A DNA stretch of 64,000 nucleotides from Anoxybacterium sp963668245 (GTDB lineage: Bacteria; Bacillota; Clostridia; Peptostreptococcales; Anaerovoracaceae): assembly GCA_963668245.2 (NCBI GenBank), contig OY764195.2, forward strand, positions 620,001 to 684,000, in the 5' to 3' direction. Position 1 is the first letter of the stretch, and every line of letters starts with the position of its first letter. The notes beneath the pieces were generated by a model. It saw only the letters and a program-made list of their open reading frames with translations. It ran no database searches and had not been told where the DNA came from. Below are positions 36,047 through 42,128 of the stretch, piece after piece. The position numbers were made by a program, and so were the translations under genes.

Positions 36047-36235
36047 TTAATCCACTTCTTCATATTGTAAATCTTCTGGGATTCGTGCGCCTTCTGTGAT
36101 GAATTCACCTTGCATATGGCAATCAGGACACAGTCCAAATTCTTCTCCATACTCAGGAATCAAGTCGGTTGCATATTTATAGAGTTTCCCACACTTGGAA
36201 CATTTGTAATAAAAATATAATGCTCCCCAAGTCAT
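36047..36235 (-). CDS. Small zinc-ribbon protein of the BKACE operon
   Basis: 62 residues with two CxxC pairs (YKCSKCGKLY and FGLCPDCHMQG) spaced for one zinc ribbon, and an acidic C-terminus. AAGGAG lies ten bases before the ATG. It lies between the BKACE and CoA-transferase A genes in the sigma-54 operon, with 25- and 65-base gaps. No catalytic domain. It may bind a partner enzyme or nucleic acid. Function not known to me. Confidence 0.8.
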   Translation of the reverse strand: MTWGALYFYYKCSKCGKLYKYATDLIPEYGEEFGLCPDCHMQGEFITEGARIPEDLQYEEVD

Positions 36236-36259
36236 CGGCCTGTCTCCTTTTCTCTGGAA

Positions 36260-37117
36260 TTACGCTTTTTGTGCCAATCCAAGAATCTCTCTTGCTTCTG
36301 CTGGTGTTGCAACTTCACAGGTAAATTCTTCAATGACTCTCTTCGCTCTTTCTACAAACTGTACATTACTGTCTGCAAGCACACCTTTTTTGTAAAGAAC
36401 GTTGTCTTCCATGCCCACTCGAATATTTCCACCCATGGCAATCGCTGCATACATGATTTCCATGGCACCATGTCCAACACCAAAGGCACTCCATGTAGAA
36501 CCAGGCGCTACTTCTTCCATAGTATCTTTCATAAATACAAGGTTTTTCGTAGTGGCTGCAATTCCACCTGCACAACCCATACAAAATTGAAAATGTACTG
36601 GAGCCTTTAGAATACCTTTTTTCAGATAATATCCAGCATTGTAAATCATACCTGGATCAAAGGCTTCGATTTCTGGCTTCACATTGACTTCCTGCATCAA
36701 GGTTCCTATTTTTTCTAGGAATTTTGGGCTATTCTCAAATACGGTTGTATGGAGCCAGTTCATGGTTCCACAATCAAATGTAGCCATTTCTGGTTTCAAG
36801 TTATAGAATGGGTTAATTCGATCTTCTTCTTTCAGTCCAACACCGCCTGAAGTTGTCAAATTGATGATGATGTCACAGTCTTCATGGGCCCGAATTAATT
36901 CTACTGTTTTTTGGAACTTATGAAATTCCATGGCAGCACGACCTTCGTCATCACGGCAGTGAATATGACAAATTGCTGCGCCTGCTTTCCAGCAGTTATA
37001 TACTTCTGCTGCAATTTCTTCTGGTTCAATCGGCACATTTGGTGTATTTTCTTTTGTTGGCCATGCTCCAGTTGTTGCAACTGTTATTATTCTTTTGTTT
37101 TTTAATGATTTATCCAT
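36260..37117 (-). CDS. Beta-keto acid cleavage enzyme (BKACE/Kce, DUF849 family)
   Basis: Zinc-dependent enzyme of 285 residues that condenses a beta-keto acid with acetyl-CoA and splits it to acetoacetate plus a new acyl-CoA; the founding member is 3-keto-5-aminohexanoate cleavage enzyme of lysine fermentation. Probable zinc ligands H51 and H53 are in ICHIHCRDDEGR, and E237 is in GGNIRVGMEDN. NLTTSGG and FGVGHGAME are also conserved. The other lysine-fermentation genes (aminomutases, 3,5-diaminohexanoate dehydrogenase, ammonia-lyase) are absent, and different dehydrogenases and a hydrolase accompany it, so the substrate is probably another beta-keto acid. Confidence 0.92.
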   Translation of the reverse strand: MDKSLKNKRIITVATTGAWPTKENTPNVPIEPEEIAAEVYNCWKAGAAICHIHCRDDEGRAAMEFHKFQKTVELIRAHEDCDIIINLTTSGGVGLKEEDRINPFYNLKPEMATFDCGTMNWLHTTVFENSPKFLEKIGTLMQEVNVKPEIEAFDPGMIYNAGYYLKKGILKAPVHFQFCMGCAGGIAATTKNLVFMKDTMEEVAPGSTWSAFGVGHGAMEIMYAAIAMGGNIRVGMEDNVLYKKGVLADSNVQFVERAKRVIEEFTCEVATPAEAREILGLAQKA

Positions 37118-37210
37118 TTATTTAACCTCATTTTATTATGTGAGGAAGCGGTTTATTCCTGAAGGTTTATCCTAGATTGCCGCTCCCTCTGATTGAGCAC
37201 TTTGCTATTT

Positions 37211-38146
37211 TTAGATGGATCCGTATGTATAGGTTCTGTCTGGAACATCATTGATATCATCTTCATCAATTTCTGCAACGCAACGCACCATAGAACCATC
37301 TCCAAGGTACCATCTGATTGGGAAACAGAAGAATCTGAAACGCTTGCCAGCTACTTTGTCAAGATCGCCACCTAAGTTTTCAACGCCAACGATCCCATGT
37401 CCTAAAAGCTGTTTATGGCAAGGTTCCCATGTTCCCCATTCACCGATTGCTTCTAAATCCCCGAATTTTTCATTGTACTTATCCATACCATGAATTCTAA
37501 TGTATTCTTCTTTATCAAATTCAGCGTATGCTTCTTCACCAAATTTTTCTTTGAATTCTGTAGTGATTGGTCTGCCAGAAGAACCAATTAAGTTCATTCT
37601 TGTTCCACCGTTGTTACCCATTGCTGTGTGAAGTGGGTGGTCAAGGGCTTGCATATCCATCGCAACACATTTTACTTTGTTTTTTACGAACCATTTTCCT
37701 GCTTCTACACCAGTTCCACAAGAATAGTGGTAATATTCTTTTGAGTCATCAAATTTTCTGTGCATACCTGTATTCAAACAAACAATCATACCTTCTAATT
37801 CTTCTGGTTTGATGTTAGCACGTTTGCAAGCGTCTTCAAGATGTACATCTGTTATCAATCCCCAAGGTTCAATTTCGATTTCCAAACAAACTGCATCGCC
37901 TGTATATGCATCCACTGGCATTTCGTGCGTATATCTTGCTCTTCTGCCATCAAATTCTTTTTCCATAACGTGTCTTGGTGCATCGCAGTGTGTGCCTGTG
38001 TGCTGTACACAATCAATTCTCTGAGTCAATACCCCTCCCTTTGCTAAAGTATGCATAGAATCAATGACAGGCTTTGCAAAGTATGGCCATCTTGGAATAT
38101 CTGCGCTAAACGGATGTGTTAAATCGATCATTATTTTCTTTCCCAT
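37211..38146 (-). CDS. Cyclase-family metal-dependent hydrolase (PF04199 type)
   Basis: 311 residues. The metal-binding signature HTGTHCDAPRH (H49, H53, D55, H59) defines the family of kynurenine formamidase, isatin hydrolase and related enzymes that open cyclic amides/lactones or hydrolyse amides. It is longer than formamidase (about 210), with an insertion near 165-235 (ending before the GEWGTWEPCHKQLLGHGIVGVENL region). Strong AGGAG site. In the operon it sits between the 3-hydroxyacyl-CoA-dehydrogenase-like and BKACE genes, so it likely acts on the pathway substrate or an intermediate. Exact reaction unknown. Confidence 0.87.
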   Translation of the reverse strand: MGKKIMIDLTHPFSADIPRWPYFAKPVIDSMHTLAKGGVLTQRIDCVQHTGTHCDAPRHVMEKEFDGRRARYTHEMPVDAYTGDAVCLEIEIEPWGLITDVHLEDACKRANIKPEELEGMIVCLNTGMHRKFDDSKEYYHYSCGTGVEAGKWFVKNKVKCVAMDMQALDHPLHTAMGNNGGTRMNLIGSSGRPITTEFKEKFGEEAYAEFDKEEYIRIHGMDKYNEKFGDLEAIGEWGTWEPCHKQLLGHGIVGVENLGGDLDKVAGKRFRFFCFPIRWYLGDGSMVRCVAEIDEDDINDVPDRTYTYGSI

Positions 38147-38187
38147 GGTTTTTTCTCCTCTTTATCTTCTTAATTTATCCTTCTTTT

Positions 38188-39117
38188 TTATTTCAAATCT
38201 TTCGTAACATCGATTAAGTATTCTCTCAATCGCTTGTTGGATGCATCAATTTGCTCCTTAGTCCATGATTGATATCCTTTTCCTGTTTTAAATCCAAGAT
38301 CACCTTTTGCAACTAAATCTTGAAGTAATTTTGAAGGTTCGTGGGAATCTTCTAGGTGTTTTACAATGTATCTTTGAATGTTTAAGGAAAGGTCAAGCCC
38401 TATCATATCTGCATTTTCAAGGATTCCAAGGATTGGCCATCTAAGTCCTGGTCCGTATCTTAAAGCCTCGTCTACTGTAGGTGCATCTGCAATGCCATTC
38501 TCAACAATCGAGAGAGCTTCTCTCCAAATGGCATGTTGCAATCTGTTTGCGATAAATCCAGGAACATCCTTCATACACTTAACCGGTTTTTTACCAATTT
38601 TCTTTAAGTAATCATAGGTGGTATCCAAGGTTTCATCGCTGGTTTCTTTGCCCTTTACAACTTCAACCAGCGGAATCAGGTAAGGGGGGTTCCAGAAATG
38701 TGCTCCCACCAATCTGCTTTTATTTTTCACTTTGCTTGCGATTTCCGAAACACTCATCACAGACGTGTTAGTTGCTAAGATGCAAGTGTCTTTACAGAGC
38801 GGTTCTATTTCCGCAAAGAGATTCTGCTTTAGCTCCATCTCTTCTAGTACACATTCAATGACAAAGTCTGCTTCTTTTAAAGCTTCTTCTAAATCCGTTG
38901 TAAACTTGATTCTGCTCAGTACGCCTCCTGCCTCTTCCTCTGTCATGGCACCGCGTTCTATCAACATATCCAGGTTTGTCCTGATTCCCGCAAGCGGGTC
39001 GTTTTTCATGCTACGAGACCTCAGGATTACGTGGGTATCCACATCTCTTGCAAATACAATAGCAAGTCCGTTTCCCATCAACCCTGAGCCCAATACGGTT
39101 ACGTTTTGTATGTTCAT
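38188..39117 (-). CDS. 3-hydroxyacyl-CoA dehydrogenase-family oxidoreductase
   Basis: NAD-dependent enzyme of 309 residues. The Rossmann start is VTVLGSGLMGNGLAIVFARD; the family segments LATNTSVMSVSEIA, RLVGAHFWNPP (catalytic His) and KDVPGFIANRLQ follow. The C-terminal domain reads RYGPGLRWPILGILENADMIGLDL. The ATG at 39117 sits behind GGAGG; an in-frame TTG four codons earlier would place that site inside the gene. Members of this family oxidise 3-hydroxyacyl-CoAs but also free beta-hydroxy acids such as L-carnitine. Here it probably makes the beta-keto acid for BKACE. Confidence 0.92.
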   Translation of the reverse strand: MNIQNVTVLGSGLMGNGLAIVFARDVDTHVILRSRSMKNDPLAGIRTNLDMLIERGAMTEEEAGGVLSRIKFTTDLEEALKEADFVIECVLEEMELKQNLFAEIEPLCKDTCILATNTSVMSVSEIASKVKNKSRLVGAHFWNPPYLIPLVEVVKGKETSDETLDTTYDYLKKIGKKPVKCMKDVPGFIANRLQHAIWREALSIVENGIADAPTVDEALRYGPGLRWPILGILENADMIGLDLSLNIQRYIVKHLEDSHEPSKLLQDLVAKGDLGFKTGKGYQSWTKEQIDASNKRLREYLIDVTKDLK

Positions 39118-39129
39118 TTTTTCCTCCAA

Positions 39130-39918
39130 TTAGTTTGCCCAGTAACCGCCATCAACCGCAATATTTGCGCCAGTCATGAAATCGCTTGCGCCTGATGCAA
39201 GGAAAATGCATGGTCCTACAAAGTCTTCTGGTTCTCCTAGTCTTCCCACTGGAAGTCTTCGTAAGAAGTTTTTATAGACTGCGCTTTCCGGGTCAAACAT
39301 CCATTCTGTTAAGTCTGAACGGAATACTGTCGGGTTAATGGTGTTTACGTTAATGTTATGTTTTCCAGTCCATTCACATGCGAGGGACTGAGCCATCAGG
39401 TCAATGCCTGCTTTTGCAGTACAATATCCTGTGTATCCTGCCATGCCCATTTTGGAACGAGCCGAAGATACAAGTATGACTTTTCCGCCCTTTTCCTGCT
39501 TAATCATCTGTTCACCAGTATATTTGCAAAACAGCCAAGTGGCCTGAACATCAGAATCCATGATTTTTTTCCATTCAGCTAAATCTTGTTCGATAATCGG
39601 TTGTGCATGGTTATATCCTGCGGCAGTAACAAGCACATTGATTTCACCAAATTTTGCTACTGCATCACCTACAATTTTGATTACATCAGCTTCAATTGCA
39701 GGATCTCCAGTGGAATATCCGCATTCGATGCCTTGTGCAGCTAACTCTTCACATAAGGCTTTGCATTTATCATCGCTCCTGCCTGTTACGAAAACTTTCA
39801 TTCCGGCTAGTCCATATCCCGTTGCAACGGCTTTTCCAAGAGCACCTGTCGCACCAGTGAGAAGTGCAACCTTCCCCTTTACGTCAAACAGATTGTTTAC
39901 GAATTTTTGATCTGGCAT
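39130..39918 (-). CDS. Short-chain dehydrogenase/reductase
   Basis: 262 residues of the classical SDR family. The cofactor motif TGATGALG is near residue 21, NAG-like TAAG near 98, and the catalytic S152, Y165 and K169 are in VSSARS...GYCTAK. The C-terminal PVGRLGEPEDFVGPCIFLASGASDFMTGANIAVDGGY is standard. Lack of an acidic residue right after the second strand (VTGRSDDK) leaves NAD versus NADP open. GAGGG site. A second dehydrogenase in the operon, for a hydroxy/keto step of the unknown substrate. Confidence 0.93.
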   Translation of the reverse strand: MPDQKFVNNLFDVKGKVALLTGATGALGKAVATGYGLAGMKVFVTGRSDDKCKALCEELAAQGIECGYSTGDPAIEADVIKIVGDAVAKFGEINVLVTAAGYNHAQPIIEQDLAEWKKIMDSDVQATWLFCKYTGEQMIKQEKGGKVILVSSARSKMGMAGYTGYCTAKAGIDLMAQSLACEWTGKHNINVNTINPTVFRSDLTEWMFDPESAVYKNFLRRLPVGRLGEPEDFVGPCIFLASGASDFMTGANIAVDGGYWAN

Positions 39919-39941
39919 GTTTCTTCCCTCTCTTTATCTAA

Positions 39942-40286
39942 TTAGTTGTAGCTGATAACTACTAATACTGTCGCTACCTGGTTTGTGTTGTTGATCATTG
40001 ATCTGCCTTCGTTTGGTTCGATAAAAATGGAATCTCCCTTTTTCAATACAAACGTTTCTGTTTTAGACTCTACCGTGATTTCTCCATCCATGACAAAGTA
40101 TACTTTTTCTGTCGGAGAGTTTTCTTCATAAGCCCATTCAGCTCCTCCTCCAGGAAGAAAATATGACATACCCATCCAGAATTTCGTTGTTCCAGTTACA
40201 TCTGTTCCATGAAGCTTCATTGCTTTCATATCAAAATGTAACGGGGCATTGTACGCGGCAACATCCTTTAATTCAACTTTTTTCAT
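39942..40286 (-). CDS. Small cupin protein
   Basis: 114 residues forming one cupin barrel: PGGGAEWAYEENSPTEKVYFVMDGEITVE for motif 1 and VLKKGDSIFIEPNEGRSMINNT for motif 2. Usual His metal ligands are mostly replaced (Glu and Asn at equivalent places), so it may bind a ligand rather than a catalytic metal. First gene after the sigma-54 promoter, about 25 bases downstream of the expected start of transcription. Could be a sensor or an isomerase-like accessory; function unknown. Confidence 0.85.
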   Translation of the reverse strand: MKKVELKDVAAYNAPLHFDMKAMKLHGTDVTGTTKFWMGMSYFLPGGGAEWAYEENSPTEKVYFVMDGEITVESKTETFVLKKGDSIFIEPNEGRSMINNTNQVATVLVVISYN

Positions 40287-40321
40287 TTTCTACACCTCCA
40301 AGTGATTTGCTTTATATACAA

Positions 40322-40338
40322 CGCAACGACCATGCCAA
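40322..40338 (-). promoter_or_regulatory. Sigma-54 (-24/-12) promoter of the catabolic operon
   Basis: Minus strand reads TTGGCATGGTCGTTGCG: the consensus TTGGCA...TTGC with the obligatory GG-10-GC spacing. It lies 36-52 bases before the cupin start codon and just after a terminator. A gene for a sigma-54 activator lies directly upstream. Confidence 0.88.
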
Positions 40339-40369
40339 AAGTCACTTTGATCTTTTCAAAAATCAAAAA

Positions 40370-40410
40370 CAAAAAACCACAAACCCTTATATTTCAATGG
40401 TTTGTGGTCG
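40370..40410 (-). terminator. Terminator of the activator gene
   Basis: Ten-base perfect arms ACCACAAACC (40376-40385) and GGTTTGTGGT (40399-40408) with a T-run on the minus strand. It separates the activator transcript from the sigma-54-dependent operon. Confidence 0.85.
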
Positions 40411-40490
40411 AAAAAAAGTTAATATTTTATGTATCCACCTGGATATCACATGGTTTTGCGAGTTAAAATTGTTAAATTATTATCTATATT

Positions 40491-40597
40491 AATACATTTT
40501 TGTATCAACATCTTCTGGCGTTGCATCAAAAACACCATATAAACCGCCAAATAACGCGCTTAATACATTTTTGTATTGTTTAATACGTTTTTGTATT
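40491..40597 (-). repeat. Three palindromic repeats, probable enhancer (UAS) sites for the sigma-54 activator
   Basis: AATACATTTTTGTATC at 40491-40506, AATACATTTTTGTATT at 40562-40577 and AATACGTTTTTGTATT at 40582-40597. Arms AATACA/TGTATT are separated by four bases. The last two copies are 20 bases apart, about two helical turns. They lie 155-260 bases upstream of the -24/-12 promoter, the usual distance for enhancer sites. Copies of this motif were not noticed elsewhere in the window. Confidence 0.8.
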
Positions 40598-40628
40598 GCA
40601 AGGCTCCCCTTAAGGGAACTGTTTCTGT

Positions 40629-42110
40629 CTACCCTCTTCGTTTTATTGGTATACCAAGGGCTTGAGCCTTCCTGACAATGGTGGGCTGTGTTGTTTTTAA
40701 GACTTCAGCCGCTTTATATGTATTTCCACACTCGTCCAACACTTTTTTCAGTATGCTACGTTCATATTCCTGCACAGCTTCTTTCAACCCAGGTCCATCT
40801 AAACCAATTGGCGTAGCCGGCTTTTTTTCACCCATGTAGATAATTTTTTCTACATCTTCTTGCTCCAAGATATGGTTAGAGGAGATGATAACCATACGCT
40901 CTACGATATTTTCTAGTTCACGAACATTTCCTGGCCATTGATACGCGATCAAGGCTCTCATTGCGCCTTCAGAAAAAGACTTGTTTTTATCATACGTATG
41001 ATTGAATTTCATTAAAAATGCATTTGCAATATCAGAAATATCCCCTCTTCGCTCTCTTAGGGAAGGGAGTTTGATTGGAAATACATTGAGTCTATAATAT
41101 AGGTCCGCTCGAAAATGACCTTGTTTCACCATATCCTCTAACCCTTTGTTGGTTGACGCTATCACTCTCGTATTGATTCTGATGCTTTCAGTCCCTCCCA
41201 CCCTTGTTAGCTCTCGTTCTTGCAATACTCGTAGTATTTTTGTTTGAAGCTTTAATGGCATTTCACTAATTTCATCTAGCAATATCGTCCCGTTATTTGC
41301 AATCTCAAAAAGACCTTTTTTGTCTTTTTTATCCGCTCCCGTAAATGCACCTTTGACATAACCAAACAACTCAGATTCCAGCAAGTTTTCAGGGATAGCA
41401 GAGCAATTGATCTTGACATATTCCCCTCTGCTACGATTGCTTTTACGGTAAATCTCTCTTGCTACTACCTCTTTCCCTGCGCCAGTTTCTCCTGTTATAA
41501 GCACTGTTGCATCAGTAGGTGCAACATATTCAATGAGTTCTTTCACCCTGACAATAGAAGGATCTCTTCCCAAAAATCCATTGTCTGCACGATTTTTCTT
41601 TAAGGATAGCAATTCTTCTTGGTATTGTCTTTTCGTCATCTCTGCAGCTTCTAAATCCTCTTTGAGTCTCATCAATTCTGTAAAATTTCTCATGACAGTA
41701 ATGACTTTGATGATTTCATTATTTTCATCCAGAAAGGGAGCACCGACTAAAAGCACTTTTCTGTCATTATGATAAATTGTAGACATGGCAGACTGTTTTT
41801 TCTTTGTTTTGAGCACCTCTAAAGAAACTGCACAAGAAAAGAACTTATTATCAATCATCTCTTGAATCGGTCTTCCTACAATTTCTTCTTCCGTAATACC
41901 TGTAATCTCCGTATATCCTCGATTGATGTCTGTTACGATTCCGTTTTTATCTACAACACAAATTCCGTCGGAAACGGCGTCCCCAATGATAAAAGCGGTG
42001 GTTTTTTCCTTTTCAAACTCTCTTGCTTCTTCTTGAAGTTCTTCTAATTGCATCCTTAAGCTAAGATTTTCTTCTTCTAATTTTTTTATCTTCTCTTCTG
42101 ACTGGTTCAT
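40629..42110 (-). CDS. Sigma-54-dependent enhancer-binding regulator with PAS sensor
   Basis: 493 residues. An N-terminal coiled coil (1-37) is followed by a PAS domain (about 38-150; VVDKNGIVTDINRGYTEITG) and the AAA+ domain, with Walker A GETGAGKE (207-214), the sigma-54-contacting GAFTGA (254-259) and Walker B GTILLDEISEM. A C-terminal Fis-type helix-turn-helix (about 460-490) contains NTYKAAEVLKTTQPTIVRKA. AAGAGG site. It starts 18 bases after the GGDEF-EAL gene, so the two are probably co-transcribed. It should activate the operon from the promoter at 40322-40338. The PAS ligand is unknown. Confidence 0.95.
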   Translation of the reverse strand: MNQSEEKIKKLEEENLSLRMQLEELQEEAREFEKEKTTAFIIGDAVSDGICVVDKNGIVTDINRGYTEITGITEEEIVGRPIQEMIDNKFFSCAVSLEVLKTKKKQSAMSTIYHNDRKVLLVGAPFLDENNEIIKVITVMRNFTELMRLKEDLEAAEMTKRQYQEELLSLKKNRADNGFLGRDPSIVRVKELIEYVAPTDATVLITGETGAGKEVVAREIYRKSNRSRGEYVKINCSAIPENLLESELFGYVKGAFTGADKKDKKGLFEIANNGTILLDEISEMPLKLQTKILRVLQERELTRVGGTESIRINTRVIASTNKGLEDMVKQGHFRADLYYRLNVFPIKLPSLRERRGDISDIANAFLMKFNHTYDKNKSFSEGAMRALIAYQWPGNVRELENIVERMVIISSNHILEQEDVEKIIYMGEKKPATPIGLDGPGLKEAVQEYERSILKKVLDECGNTYKAAEVLKTTQPTIVRKAQALGIPIKRRG

Positions 42111-42128
42111 GGAATATTCCTCTTACTC

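Noticed and set aside
36260..37117. Assignment of the BKACE gene as lysine-fermentation kce
   Set aside because: None of the partner lysine genes is present, and the cyclase-family hydrolase, SDR and 3-hydroxyacyl-CoA-dehydrogenase-like genes are not part of that pathway.
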